From assembly GCA_934636905.1 (NCBI GenBank), contig CAKUBJ010000004.1, forward strand, positions 1 to 64,000: DNA of 64,000 nucleotides, read 5' to 3'. Positions 14,332 to 23,842 of the stretch are shown piece after piece. The position numbers and the translations under genes are program-made. The stretch comes from an uncultured Dysosmobacter sp. GTDB taxonomy: Bacteria; Bacillota; Clostridia; Oscillospirales; Oscillospiraceae. How positions within the stretch are numbered: the stretch's first letter is position 1; each line of letters opens with the position of its first letter. The notes under the pieces are model-generated. The model did not search any database and was not told the DNA's origin. It saw only the letters and a list, made by a program, of their open reading frames with translations.

Positions 14332-16059
14332 TTACGGCTTCAGCGCCTCCGCCCACTTGCCGTACTTTTCGATATTGGCGGCAGCCTCTGCGGCATCGGC
14401 ACCCTGCGTCAGGACATAGACCTTGATTTTCGGCTCCGTACCGGAGGGGCGCACGAGAATCACCGTGCCGTCCGCCAGTTCATAACGCAGCACGTTGGAG
14501 CCGGACAGTTCCATGGAGGTCTTTGCCCCCGTGGCGCAGTCGATGACGCTGCCGTCAGTATAGTCCTTCCGGACGGCTACCTTCACGCCGCTGATTTCTG
14601 CCGGGGGATTCTCCCGGAGATCCTTCATCAGTCTGGCCATGTCCCGCAGGCCGTCCAGCCCGGGCATCACCAGATTGTGGGTCTTTTCGGCGTAGTAGCC
14701 GTACTTTTTGTACAGGGCATTCAGAGCGTCAAACAGCGTCATGCCCTGTGCGGCGTACCATGCGGCCATCTCCGTGAGAAGCATGGAGGCGGTGACGGCG
14801 TCCTTGTCCCGGACGTAGTCCCCCAGCATATAGCCGTAGGACTCCTCGTAGGAGAAAATGACCTTTCCTTCGCCGGATTCCTCCAGCGCGTTCTTCTTCT
14901 CCGCCATGAATTTGAAGCCGGTGAAGGTGTCATAGCATCTGACGCCGTTGCTCTCCGCCACCTTCCGGGCCATCTCCGTGGTGACGATGGTCTTGAGAGC
15001 CACGGGGTTGGCAGGCAGTTTTCCGGAGCGCTTCATGGCGCCGATGAGGTAGTCCAGCAGCAGCACGCCGGTCTGGTTGCCGGTGACGGGCTGGAACTCC
15101 CCCTCGTGGTTCCGCACCATGATGCCCACCCGGTCACTGTCGGGGTCGGTGCCCAGAATGAAATCCACATGGTTCTTTTTTGCCAGATCAATGGCCAGAT
15201 AGAAGCCCTCGGGGTTCTCCGGGTTGGGGGAAACCACCGTGGGGAAGTTGCCGTCAATGACCATCTGCTCCGGCACGCAGATCAGGTGCCTGATGCCCAG
15301 TGCCTTCAGGGCTTCCGGCACCAGCTTGTAGCCGCAGCCGTGGAAGGGGGTATAGACCAGCTGGAAGGTGTCCGCCACTCTGGCCACGGTTTCCCGGTCG
15401 TTAATCATGGCGGTGACGTTTGCCATGAACCTCCGGTCGGTTTCCTCTCCCATGGTTTCAATGAGGCCGGCCTTCACCGCTTCGTCAAAGTCCATCCGCT
15501 TCACGCCGTCGAAAATGTCAATCTGTTCCAGACGCTTCGCAATGGCATCGGCGTGGTGGGGAGGCAGCTGGGCGCCGTCAGACCAGTAGACCTTATAGCC
15601 GTTGTACTCCTTGGGGTTGTGGCTGGCGGTGACGTTGATGCCCGCCTGACAGCCGTATTCCCGGACGGCGAAGCTCAGTTCCGGGGTGGGGCGCAGGGAT
15701 TCAAAAATCCGGACGTGGATGCCGTTGGCGGCGCAGACCTCCGCGGCGGCACGGGCAAACTCCATGGAGTGGTTCCGGCAGTCCATGCAGATGGCCACGC
15801 CTCTGCGCTTCCCCTCTTCGCCCTCGGCGGCGATGACATCGGCAAAGCCCTGGGTGGCCCAGCGGATGACGTGGATGTTCATATTGTGAAGACCGGTGTA
15901 CATGGTGCCCCGCAGACCGGCGGTGCCAAATTCCAGAGGGCCGAAGAACCGGCTTTCGATTTCCTTCGGGTCGTTCCGGATGGCTTCCAGTTCGGCGTGT
16001 TCCTCCGGAGAGAGGGCGGGGCTGTGGAGCCACTTTTCATATTCCTGCATGAAATCCAT
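14332..16059 (-). CDS. pgcA: Alpha-phosphoglucomutase / phosphomannomutase family
   Basis: Interconverts glucose 1-phosphate and glucose 6-phosphate, supplying UDP-glucose for envelope polymers. The 575-residue length matches Firmicute PgcA. Seen: GTAGLRGTMYTG (N-terminal substrate loop), the active serine loop TASHNPKEYNGYK, the metal loop DPDSDRVG and the phosphate-binding RPSGTEPKIKVY near the end. AGGAGGTATTTCAA precedes the ATG. It is the last gene of the minus-strand run from walR and may also have its own promoter. Confidence 0.93.
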   Translation of the reverse strand: MDFMQEYEKWLHSPALSPEEHAELEAIRNDPKEIESRFFGPLEFGTAGLRGTMYTGLHNMNIHVIRWATQGFADVIAAEGEEGKRRGVAICMDCRNHSMEFARAAAEVCAANGIHVRIFESLRPTPELSFAVREYGCQAGINVTASHNPKEYNGYKVYWSDGAQLPPHHADAIAKRLEQIDIFDGVKRMDFDEAVKAGLIETMGEETDRRFMANVTAMINDRETVARVADTFQLVYTPFHGCGYKLVPEALKALGIRHLICVPEQMVIDGNFPTVVSPNPENPEGFYLAIDLAKKNHVDFILGTDPDSDRVGIMVRNHEGEFQPVTGNQTGVLLLDYLIGAMKRSGKLPANPVALKTIVTTEMARKVAESNGVRCYDTFTGFKFMAEKKNALEESGEGKVIFSYEESYGYMLGDYVRDKDAVTASMLLTEMAAWYAAQGMTLFDALNALYKKYGYYAEKTHNLVMPGLDGLRDMARLMKDLRENPPAEISGVKVAVRKDYTDGSVIDCATGAKTSMELSGSNVLRYELADGTVILVRPSGTEPKIKVYVLTQGADAAEAAANIEKYGKWAEALKP

Positions 16060-16145
16060 TTGAAATACCTCCTGTATGATTTTGAAATCCGGCGGCTGAC
16101 GCAGCCTGCCGGGAAAAAACGGGGAAGGGGCAAAGGCACGGAGGC

Positions 16146-16628
16146 CTACTTGTGATACCGGCTGCCGGCATTAATCTGGTAGGCCCGGTAAATCTGCTCC
16201 AGCAGCATCACCCGCAGCAGGTGATGGGGAAAGGTCATGGGGGACATGGACAGCCGCAAATCCGCCTGCCGCTTCAGGGAATCGTGCATCCCGTAGGAAC
16301 TGCCGATGAGAAAGACAATGTGTCCGGCGCCCCGGGCGGCGCTGTCCGCCAGATACCGGGCCAGTTCCTCGCTGGAGCGTTCCGTTCCCTCCACGCACAT
16401 GGCAATCCGCAGGCAGCCGGCCGGCAGCTTTGCCCGCACGGCGTCGGCCTCCCGGGACAGCGCCGCCTCAATCTGGGCAGGGGAGGGGTTCTCCGGCAGG
16501 CGTTCCTCCGGAAGCTCGCAGATTTCCAGCCTGCAGAACCGGCTGAGCCGCTTGGCGTATTCCGCTGCGGCGTCCAGATAGAATTTTTCTTTCAGCTTTC
16601 CGGTGCAGATCACGGTCACTTTCTGCAT
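16146..16628 (-). CDS. rlmH: 23S rRNA (pseudouridine-1915-N3)-methyltransferase
   Basis: SPOUT-class methyltransferase that modifies helix 69 of 23S rRNA. The 160-residue protein ends with the RAYQINAGSRYHK tail conserved in RlmH and has the knot segment HIVFLIGSSYGMHDSL and SMTFPHHLLRVMLLEQIYRA-like sequence. Start at 16628 (MQKVTVICTGKLKE) was chosen over an upstream ATG because it matches the family N-terminus; GGAGGGCTGT lies ahead. It overlaps the walJ-like gene by 13 bases, a common pairing in Firmicutes. Confidence 0.95.
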   Translation of the reverse strand: MQKVTVICTGKLKEKFYLDAAAEYAKRLSRFCRLEICELPEERLPENPSPAQIEAALSREADAVRAKLPAGCLRIAMCVEGTERSSEELARYLADSAARGAGHIVFLIGSSYGMHDSLKRQADLRLSMSPMTFPHHLLRVMLLEQIYRAYQINAGSRYHK

Positions 16629-17410
16629 ACAGCCCTCCTGACCACCGTGTGGCACGGGCCGGTGACGTCCCGGGGGGCGGCGGACAGTGCCGGCGCCAGC
16701 CCGGCGGCGGACAGCGCCGCGGAAACGGCATTCAGCGCCATGGCGGGGGTGTTGTTGTCCCGGCTCAGGTGAGCCAGCACGATTTCACCGGCGCCGTGCT
16801 CCGCCAGCGTCACGGCAAAGGCGGCGGCGTCCTCGTTGCACAGGTGCCCCTCCGTCCCCAGAATCCGCTGCTTCAGATAATAGGGATAGGCGCCGGAACG
16901 GAGGGTTTCCACGTCGTGATTGGCCTCCAGAATTGCAAAATCCACGCCGGGCAGCAGGGCGGCGGCCTCCGGGGTGATGAAGCCGGTGTCCGTCAGGAAG
17001 CCCACGCTGCCCTCCGGGGTGTCCAGACGCCAGCCGCAGGAGCCGGGGGCATCGTGGGAGGTGGGCACCGGCGTGATGACGGTTTCACCGATTTCTGCGG
17101 AGCCTTCCAGTTCCGTGAACCGGCCGGCGGAAACCGGCAGCCGGTAACGGAGTTCCCGGCAGGTGCGGGGGGTGGCCAGAACGGGGCAGTCCGACTTTTT
17201 CAGCAGGACTTCCAGCCCGGCGATGTGGTCCGTGTGGGTGTGGGTGATAAGAATGGCGGACAGGGCTTCCGGCGCCAGCCCCAGGGTTTTCAGCGCCGTG
17301 GTAATCCGGCGGCAGGAGATGCCGGCGTCAATGAGAAGATGGACGCCGCCGCAGGAAAACAGGGCGGCGTTGCCGGAGGAGCCGCTGGCAAGGGTATGTA
17401 CGGTGGTCAA
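16616..17410 (-). CDS. walJ: MBL-fold hydrolase WalJ/YycJ
   Basis: A 264-residue metallo-beta-lactamase-fold protein. Metal ligands are visible in THTHTDHIAGLE (near residue 56), TSHDAPGSCG, and EANHDVETL. In Bacillus, YycJ is the last gene of the wal operon and coordinates cell division with replication. It is followed by rlmH with a short overlap. AGAGAGGTTATTTTC precedes the ATG. murA is inserted between it and the walI-like gene upstream. Confidence 0.9.
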   Translation of the reverse strand: MTTVHTLASGSSGNAALFSCGGVHLLIDAGISCRRITTALKTLGLAPEALSAILITHTHTDHIAGLEVLLKKSDCPVLATPRTCRELRYRLPVSAGRFTELEGSAEIGETVITPVPTSHDAPGSCGWRLDTPEGSVGFLTDTGFITPEAAALLPGVDFAILEANHDVETLRSGAYPYYLKQRILGTEGHLCNEDAAAFAVTLAEHGAGEIVLAHLSRDNNTPAMALNAVSAALSAAGLAPALSAAPRDVTGPCHTVVRRAVCRK

Positions 17411-17559
17411 GAAAATAACCTCTCTTCATGGAACGGCATCAGCGGAAAATCAGGGAATGCCGCCTGCCGGGATGCGTTATGGCCGGGGAAGGTGCTTCAA
17501 AAAAGTCCGCCGGGGAACGAGCCGGTCAAGGCCGGCACATTCCCTGACGGACGTGAGGT

Positions 17560-18861
17560 TCAGCTGATTTGCGCGGCGGCGAGGGTATCCTCATCCGGCT
17601 CTTCCACGGCGCGGATATCCGCCCCCAAAGCCCGGAGTTTGCCGATGATGTCCTCGTAGCCCCGCTCAATATACTGTACGTTGGAGATTTCACTGGTGCC
17701 CTGAGCGGCCAGCGCCGCAATCACCAGCGCGGCCCCTGCCCGCAGGTCGTAGGCCTGAATGGGGGCACCGGTGAGTTTTTCCACGCCTTCCACCACGGCG
17801 GTCTTGTCGTCCACCTGAATGTGGGCGCCCATGCGCTTCAGTTCGTCCACATAGCGGTAGCGGCTGCTCCAGACACCCTCCGTCACCAGACTGGTGCCCT
17901 CCGCCAGAGAGAGCACCGTGGTCATCTGGGGCTGCATATCCGTAGGGAAGCCGGGGTAGGGCAGGGTTTTGACGTTGGCCTTTTTCAACCGGCCGGTGCG
18001 GCGCACCAGCAGGGTGTCCTCGTTTTCCTCTACCTCCACGCCGCACTCCTGCAGCTTGGCGGTGATGCAGTCCATATGCTTGGGGATGATGTTCCGCACA
18101 AGAACCTGCCCGCCGGTGGCGGCTACGGCGGTCATATAGGTGCCCGCCTCAATCTGGTCGGGGATGATGGCGTAGGAGCCGCCGGTAAGCCGCTCCACGC
18201 CGCGAATCTTGATGGTGTCGGTGCCGGCGCCCCGGATGTCGGCGCCCATGGAGTTCAGGAAGTTGGCAAGGTCTACGATGTGAGGCTCCTTGGCGGCGTT
18301 TTCAATCACGGTATCCCCCTGTGCCAGAACGGCGGCCATCATGATGTTCATGGTGGCGCCTACGGACACCACATCCAGATAGATGTTGGCGCCGGTGAGG
18401 CGTCCGGATTCCACGGCGGCGTTGATGTAGCCGCCCTCCGTGGTGACGCCGGCTCCCAGTGCGGAAAAGCCCTTGACGTGCTGGTCAATGGGGCGGACGC
18501 CGCCGAAGTTGCACCCGCCGGGCATGGCCACCTCCGCCCTGCCGAAACGCCCCAGCAGCGCACCGATGAGGTAGTAGGAGGCCCGCAGCTTCCGGCTCAG
18601 TTCATAGGAGGTGCGGGTGGTGCGGATATGGCGGCTGTCGATTTCCACGGTGTGGGGATTGAGGGAGCGGACGCCGGCGCCCAGCTGCTCCAGAATTTTC
18701 AAAATGGCGGTAACGTCGGAAATCTGGGGGATATTTTCGATGCGGCAGACGCCGTCTACCAGAATGGCGGCGGGGATAATGGCGACGGCGGCGTTTTTCG
18801 CGCCGCTGATTTCCACCTCACCGAAGAGGGGCTTGCCGCCGTGTACAATATATTTTGTCAA
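17560..18861 (-). CDS. murA: UDP-N-acetylglucosamine 1-carboxyvinyltransferase
   Basis: First committed step of peptidoglycan synthesis, adding enolpyruvate to UDP-GlcNAc in the cytosol. The 433-residue protein has Lys22-Asn23 in SGAKNA and the catalytic Cys117 in MPGGCNFGG, the residue attacked by fosfomycin. The start is a TTG at 18861, 7 bases after GAGGT, with the sequence MTKYIVHGGKPL. It lies between walI-like and walJ genes on the same strand, placing a cell wall enzyme inside the cell wall signalling cluster. Confidence 0.96.
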   Translation of the reverse strand: MTKYIVHGGKPLFGEVEISGAKNAAVAIIPAAILVDGVCRIENIPQISDVTAILKILEQLGAGVRSLNPHTVEIDSRHIRTTRTSYELSRKLRASYYLIGALLGRFGRAEVAMPGGCNFGGVRPIDQHVKGFSALGAGVTTEGGYINAAVESGRLTGANIYLDVVSVGATMNIMMAAVLAQGDTVIENAAKEPHIVDLANFLNSMGADIRGAGTDTIKIRGVERLTGGSYAIIPDQIEAGTYMTAVAATGGQVLVRNIIPKHMDCITAKLQECGVEVEENEDTLLVRRTGRLKKANVKTLPYPGFPTDMQPQMTTVLSLAEGTSLVTEGVWSSRYRYVDELKRMGAHIQVDDKTAVVEGVEKLTGAPIQAYDLRAGAALVIAALAAQGTSEISNVQYIERGYEDIIGKLRALGADIRAVEEPDEDTLAAAQIS

Positions 18862-19055
18862 CGTTCTGACCTCATTTCAGGTATTCTTTTGCGGGGAAGA
18901 GAGCCATGCACCGGAACTAATCTGCCCGCCGGGCCGACACTTCATACACCCCGGGAAAAAAGCGGACATTGCCGCTTCATTATGTTCGCCGTCAGTATAG
19001 CATACCCTGCCTGAAAAAGCAAACGATTCCTGCAAAATATGCAATGGATTCCATT

Positions 19056-19865
19056 TTACGCCCGGCGGACGGTGCCGGATGCGCAGTTTACATAAAACGA
19101 GGCCGTATCCGTGGCAATCTGCCAGGAGGGCATCAGCGTCATAGGCGCGGCGGCGGTGCTCTGCAGCTCATAGCAGAGGGAAATTCCCGTAATGGCAGAC
19201 ACCACGAAGCTGGACTCGTGGCGCATCTGCTGAAAGGCCGTCAGCGCGGCAAAGGCGGACAGCAGGGGCTGCCCCTCGCTGCTGTCGATGCCCGTGTCCG
19301 GCAGCAGGGAGCCGCTGACGGCGGTGACGGTGCCGTCACTGACGGTAAAGGTCACGGAGACGTTGACGACCGTGCCGCCCTTCCACTGCCGGAGGGCGGT
19401 GCCGGTACCGCTGCCGGTTTCGTCCAGCGTGAATACCGGCTCCGCATAGGAGAATTTTTTGCAGAACTCCCGGCACAGGGACTGGGCGTCCCCCTGAGAA
19501 AGGGTTCCGGCAATATCGAAGCTGCCGGTGTCCCGGAATATCGCCGCCCCGCGGCTGCCGGCGCAGGTATAGATGCCGCCGCCCTGAGCGGTGCGGTCGG
19601 AAACGGTGCCCAGCCAGAAGGCGGCGGCGTCCTTTTCCAGCGTCTCGTCCCGGGTCAGGATGCAGGCGGCCAGCGCTGTGTCCTCCGGAATCAGGGAGGG
19701 GTCCAGCGTCATGCCGTCCGCCTCGAACAGGGCAGACAGTTCCTGCTGCCGGGTGCGGCGGGCGTTGCGGGCCTCCGTGCCCCGAATGCCGAGGGCTGCC
19801 AGCAGAAAGAGGTTGAGCAGCGCCAGAATCAGAATGATGATGTTTTTCAGACGGGAACGCTCCAG
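19056..19865 (-). CDS. walI: WalI/YycI-like regulatory membrane protein (probable CTG start)
   Basis: Position directly after a YycH-like gene and the general plan (one N-terminal membrane segment, then an extracytoplasmic domain) indicate YycI/WalI, which with WalH controls the WalK kinase. The membrane segment (NIIILILALLNLFLLAALG) lies upstream of the first ATG at 19712 in the same open frame. No ATG, GTG or TTG occurs in frame before it; a CTG at 19865 sits 10 bases after AAAGGAG, giving 269 residues. Start codon is therefore inferred. Sequence similarity to Bacillus YycI is not obvious by eye. Confidence 0.72.
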   Translation of the reverse strand: MERSRLKNIIILILALLNLFLLAALGIRGTEARNARRTRQQELSALFEADGMTLDPSLIPEDTALAACILTRDETLEKDAAAFWLGTVSDRTAQGGGIYTCAGSRGAAIFRDTGSFDIAGTLSQGDAQSLCREFCKKFSYAEPVFTLDETGSGTGTALRQWKGGTVVNVSVTFTVSDGTVTAVSGSLLPDTGIDSSEGQPLLSAFAALTAFQQMRHESSFVVSAITGISLCYELQSTAAAPMTLMPSWQIATDTASFYVNCASGTVRRA

Positions 19866-19895
19866 AGCGGCTCAACTCCTTTCACGGAAAGTTTC

Positions 19896-21140
19896 TCAGT
19901 CCGCCAGCCAGACGGCGGAGAGGGGATAGGTGCCGGTGTCGGCATAGCCTACGGAAAGTTCCGCCCCTGCCGTCCTTTCGGCGATGGCCTCCGCCTGCCG
20001 CAGCGGCAGCAGGGAGGCGGAGCCGCCGGAGGTATACTGCCGGGGGCGCATGGTCAGGGAGGATACGGCACGGCCGGAAAGGGTCACCTCCGCCGCGGCG
20101 GCAGTGTCGGCAAAGCGGATGGGCACGCCCTCCAGATGATAGCCGAAGGTCAGCACCGTTTCGCCGCCCTCCTGCCGGAAGGACAGCAGGTACAGCCGTG
20201 CCTCCCCCTCCGGCAGCAGGCTGTCCAGCAGGGACTGCACCCCGACAACGGCTTCCGGCACGGTGGGAATGTCCCCGGCGGCGCTGACGGTCAGGGCGGC
20301 TTCGCCGCCGCTGGTGTAGGAAAAGGCACCGCTGGCGGCAATGCGGATAACCCGGTCGCCCTCCACAATGACCTCGGCGCCGCCGGCGTCCTGATACCGG
20401 GAATTGGTATGGGGGTTGAAACTCAGGGCGGCCAGCAGGGTTTCCGCAGGAATGGAGGTTTCCGCCGCCGTCAGCTGGGGAAGTTCCGGCAGAGGGTCGG
20501 GGAACAGGGACAGGGGCGCCAGACGGCTGCCGCCGGCTTCCTCGAAGGCAAAGGAGGAAACCCCCAGTTCAAAGTGGTCCTGCACCTCCGTCAGCGCCGA
20601 AACCTGCGCGGCGGTATCGCATCGGTAATAATTCCCGCCGCCGTCCCAGAGGAACAGCACAACCTGCCCGGATTCCTCCGCCGCCGTCAGGGCGCGGACG
20701 GAAAGGGCGCTGTCCACGCGGATGCCCATGAGTTCCGCCAGATAGGAAGCGGGAAGGGGGCTGAGAAAATCACAGTAGACCGAGGCTTTGTCAAGGGCGT
20801 CCAGAAAGGCGGCCTGTGAGGAGCCGGTGCGGTTTCTGGCGGAGCCAAGCACCTCCCGCAGGAGGGTTTTGACGGGGATGAAGCCCTCATCCCCCGTGGT
20901 CATGGCAATGTCGGCGTACCGGCCGTATGCCCCGGTGACGGCTGTCCGAACCGGGGCGGACAGGCTGTCGGAGAGGGCGGTGTCGGAGGGGCTGCTGCCG
21001 ACAGGGGCGGTGATGCGCCGCAGATAGCCGCCGCCGGCGGCGGTGCCCAGCTGGAAAAACTGTGTCCGGGAAAAGAGAAACAGGGCGGATACTGCCAGCG
21101 CGGTGATGATGAGGTTCTGGATGAAATCCCGGCGGCGCAT
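19896..21140 (-). CDS. walH: WalH/YycH-like regulatory protein
   Basis: A 414-residue protein with one N-terminal membrane segment (FIQNLIITALAVSALFLFS) and a large extracytoplasmic part, encoded right after walK. This is the YycH place and architecture; YycH and YycI bind WalK in the membrane and modulate it. GGAGGCAGGCAGCT precedes the ATG. The domain has repeated beta-strand and helix units (e.g. GSARLAPLSLFPDPLPELPQ-like region near 215). Assigned by context more than by motif. Confidence 0.78.
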   Translation of the reverse strand: MRRRDFIQNLIITALAVSALFLFSRTQFFQLGTAAGGGYLRRITAPVGSSPSDTALSDSLSAPVRTAVTGAYGRYADIAMTTGDEGFIPVKTLLREVLGSARNRTGSSQAAFLDALDKASVYCDFLSPLPASYLAELMGIRVDSALSVRALTAAEESGQVVLFLWDGGGNYYRCDTAAQVSALTEVQDHFELGVSSFAFEEAGGSRLAPLSLFPDPLPELPQLTAAETSIPAETLLAALSFNPHTNSRYQDAGGAEVIVEGDRVIRIAASGAFSYTSGGEAALTVSAAGDIPTVPEAVVGVQSLLDSLLPEGEARLYLLSFRQEGGETVLTFGYHLEGVPIRFADTAAAAEVTLSGRAVSSLTMRPRQYTSGGSASLLPLRQAEAIAERTAGAELSVGYADTGTYPLSAVWLAD

Positions 21141-21182
21141 AGCTGCCTGCCTCCTTTCCTGTAAGATGGAACTGCGGGGAAA

Positions 21183-22994
21183 TTACGCCTTCGTTTCCGG
21201 GGTATCCCCGGCCGGCGGGACAATGGGCAGTTCCAGACGGACGGTGGTGCCGGGGCCTTCATGAGGCGCCAGAGAGATGGAGCCGTGGTGCCGCTGGACG
21301 ATTTCCCGGGCAATGGAAAGCCCCAGACCGGTGCCGCCGGACTCCCGGGACCGGGCCTTGTCCACCCGGTAGAAGCGGTCAAAAATGCGCTCCCGGTCTT
21401 TTTCCGGAATGCCGATGCCGTCGTCGCAGACCTCCATCCACACGGTGTCGTCCCCGGCGCCGGCGGTGACGCGGATATGGCCGCCGTCCGGCGTGTATTT
21501 GATGGCGTTGCCCAGAATGTTCATCATCACCTGCTCCAGCCGGCTGCGGTCACCGGTAATCAGGGGCAGGGTGCCCTCCGGGGCATAGGTCAGTTCATGC
21601 CCCCGCTGCTGGGCATTGAGCCGGTTGGAGCGCACCACGCTTTCGATGGCGTCCCCGAAGGGGAAGCGGGTGAATACCATTTCCGTGCTGCCGGCATCCA
21701 GCCGGCTGAGGGTCAGCAAATCCTGCACAATGTGGGTCATGCGATCCGTTTCGTTGATGATGATGTCCAGAAAGCTGTTTTCCATGTCCCGGGGAATGTC
21801 CTCCCCGGCGTCCCGGATGGTTTCGGCATAGCTGCGGACGTTGGTGAGAGGCGTCCGTAGTTCGTGGGAAACGTTGGCTACGAACTCCTTCCGGCGCTCC
21901 TCGTTGCGGTGCTGCTCCGTCACGTCGTGGAGGAGAATCAGCACGCCGCCCTGGGCCTTGTCGGAGAAGGGGGTGAGGTACAGCGCCAGCGTCCGGTCAC
22001 CGGCCATCAGTTCGTCCTCGATATAATTGGGCTTCTGCAGCGCCAGCACGGTTTCAAAGGGATGGAGATCCCCCAGCAGTTCCTCATAGGTGCAGCCGGG
22101 GTCGATGGCGCGCTGCAAAAGCTCCGTGGCGGCGGGGTTGCAGTGGATGAGATGCCCCGTCCGGTCAAAGGCCACCACGCCGTCGGTCATGTGCAGGAAG
22201 AGGGTGTCCAGCTTGTTTCGCTCGTTTTCCACGGCGGCCAGCGTGGACTGCAGAACCCCGGCCATCTCGTTGAAGGTGCCGGTGAGGATGCCGATCTCGT
22301 CGGTGGATTCCACCGGCAGTTCGCTGTCGAAGTCTCCGGCGGCCACCCGCTCCGCGCCTGCGGTCAGCTTTTCGATGGGGCCTACCATGGTTTTGGAAAG
22401 CAGGAAACTCAGCAGCACGGAAATCAGCAGGCCGATAATCAGCGCCTGAATGATAATCTGGAACAGCTGGTTGTTCAGTTCCGACACCGTGTCCTTGTTG
22501 TCCAGAATATAGATGATGAAGGCATTGTCCCCGCCGAAAATGGGGATGGCCACGTCCATGTAGTCGGCAGAGATGTCGCTCTCGTCGCCTACGGCGGTGC
22601 TGTCCCGCTCCGCCACGGCATTCCGGGCGGTCAGCAGGTTGGCGGACTGCTCCCGGGGCAGTGCGGAGGATTCGGCGCTGCCTGCCAGAAAGGTACCGGA
22701 GGTTCCGTCCAGCACATAGTAGTTCCGGGTGCGGTAGTCAATGCCCAGCATACCGGCATTGACCTCAAGAATCTCCTGCATACGCTGGGCGCCGTCCGGC
22801 TGGGCGGCGGCGCTGCGGAGATCCGCCACAAATTCCCGGCGGTCAGCTCCGAAGGCGCTGCTCATCTGCTGATAGAAGCTGTCGATATAGAAGCTGGTGA
22901 CGCTGGTGGTCAGAAAGGCTCCCACCACCGCCATCAGGGATGTGATCAGCAGCAGGAGGATCAGCGTCAGCTTCATGTGGAGGCTGCGGAACAA
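21183..22994 (-). CDS. walK: Sensor histidine kinase WalK
   Basis: Essential cell wall sensor kinase. Order seen: membrane segment 1 (LTLILLLLITSLMAVVGAFL), extracytoplasmic domain of about 140 residues, membrane segment 2 (IIIQALIIGLLISVLLSFLL), HAMP, a PAS domain (HMTDGVVAFDRTGHLIHCNP), HisKA with VSHELRTPLTN, and HATPase with NILGNAIKYTPDGG, DDGIGIPEKD and GGTGLGLSIA. I chose a TTG at 22994 behind AAAGGCGGTGA; an ATG at 22976 and a GTG at 23036 are alternatives. It follows walR by about 100 bases. Confidence 0.93.
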   Translation of the reverse strand: MFRSLHMKLTLILLLLITSLMAVVGAFLTTSVTSFYIDSFYQQMSSAFGADRREFVADLRSAAAQPDGAQRMQEILEVNAGMLGIDYRTRNYYVLDGTSGTFLAGSAESSALPREQSANLLTARNAVAERDSTAVGDESDISADYMDVAIPIFGGDNAFIIYILDNKDTVSELNNQLFQIIIQALIIGLLISVLLSFLLSKTMVGPIEKLTAGAERVAAGDFDSELPVESTDEIGILTGTFNEMAGVLQSTLAAVENERNKLDTLFLHMTDGVVAFDRTGHLIHCNPAATELLQRAIDPGCTYEELLGDLHPFETVLALQKPNYIEDELMAGDRTLALYLTPFSDKAQGGVLILLHDVTEQHRNEERRKEFVANVSHELRTPLTNVRSYAETIRDAGEDIPRDMENSFLDIIINETDRMTHIVQDLLTLSRLDAGSTEMVFTRFPFGDAIESVVRSNRLNAQQRGHELTYAPEGTLPLITGDRSRLEQVMMNILGNAIKYTPDGGHIRVTAGAGDDTVWMEVCDDGIGIPEKDRERIFDRFYRVDKARSRESGGTGLGLSIAREIVQRHHGSISLAPHEGPGTTVRLELPIVPPAGDTPETKA

Positions 22995-23093
22995 ACAATC
23001 ACCGCCTTTGTGGATTTTGCGGAGCCGGAGGCCCACAGGACGCCGCCTCCGGCCTTCCCGGAGGGGCGCTGCACTGCCCGGCGCCGGGGGAGA

Positions 23094-23813
23094 TTATGCG
23101 GAAAAGTAATAGCCCACGCCCCGGCGTGTCAGAATATATTTGGGGTTGGCGGGGTCCGCTTCAATCTTTTCCCGCAGACGCCGGACGGTGACATCCACCG
23201 TCCGCTGGTCGTCTCCCACATAGCCGTAGTTCCACACCTGCTCCATCAGATCGATGCGGGAGTAGACCTTGTTAGGGTGGCTGGCCAGAAAGGTCAGCAG
23301 TTCATATTCCCGGGTGGTGAGTTCCAGCGGCTGGCCGTCCCGGAAGACCTGCCGGCTGTCGGTGTTGATGGACAGTCCCCCCACCACCGGCATGGCGGCG
23401 GAGGCCGCCGTGGCCGCCGCTGCGGCGTTCATGCCGGTGCGGCGGATGTTGGCCTTTACCCGGGCAATCAGTTCCCGCATGGAAAAGGGCTTGGTCATAT
23501 AGTCGTCGGCGCCGATTTCCAGCCCCAGTACCTTGTCGGCCTCCTCTTCCCGGGCGGTGAGGATAATGACGGGCACGTTGTTCCCCTCGTCCCGGAGGGT
23601 GCGGCACACGTCAAAGCCAATCATCTTCGGCAGCATCACGTCCAGCAGGATGATGTCCGGATTTTCCGTCCGGGCCTTTTCCAGCCCGTCCGCCCCGTCA
23701 TAGGCCTCCACGGTGCGGTAGCCTTCCCGCTGGAGGTTGAAGCGCAGAATGTCCACGATATTTTTTTCGTCCTCCACAATGAGGACGGTCTTGGGTTGGG
23801 GATTTGCTTCCAT
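23094..23813 (-). CDS. walR: Response regulator WalR (OmpR family)
   Basis: DNA-binding regulator of cell wall hydrolase genes. A 239-residue OmpR-type protein with receiver domain (acidic pocket VEDE; phospho-acceptor Asp58 in ILLDVMLPK; Lys in TKPFSMREL) and a winged-helix DNA-binding domain with LTTREYELLTFLASHPNKVYS and a closing YILTRRGVGYYF. It heads the walR-K-H-I-(murA)-J-rlmH run. TAAAAGGAGGCATCCTCCC precedes the ATG. Between the two domains is an unusual Ala-rich linker (AAAAATAASAA near 130-140). Confidence 0.95.
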   Translation of the reverse strand: MEANPQPKTVLIVEDEKNIVDILRFNLQREGYRTVEAYDGADGLEKARTENPDIILLDVMLPKMIGFDVCRTLRDEGNNVPVIILTAREEEADKVLGLEIGADDYMTKPFSMRELIARVKANIRRTGMNAAAAATAASAAMPVVGGLSINTDSRQVFRDGQPLELTTREYELLTFLASHPNKVYSRIDLMEQVWNYGYVGDDQRTVDVTVRRLREKIEADPANPKYILTRRGVGYYFSA

Positions 23814-23842
23814 GGGAGGATGCCTCCTTTTACGATTCCGTT

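Noticed and set aside
14146-16155. 669-codon + strand frame opposite phosphoglucomutase
   Set aside because: Shadow of a well-conserved gene; no recognisable domain.
17569-20819. Two long + strand frames opposite murA and the walH/walI-like genes
   Set aside because: Gly/His/Arg-rich antisense translations, typical of third-position GC bias.
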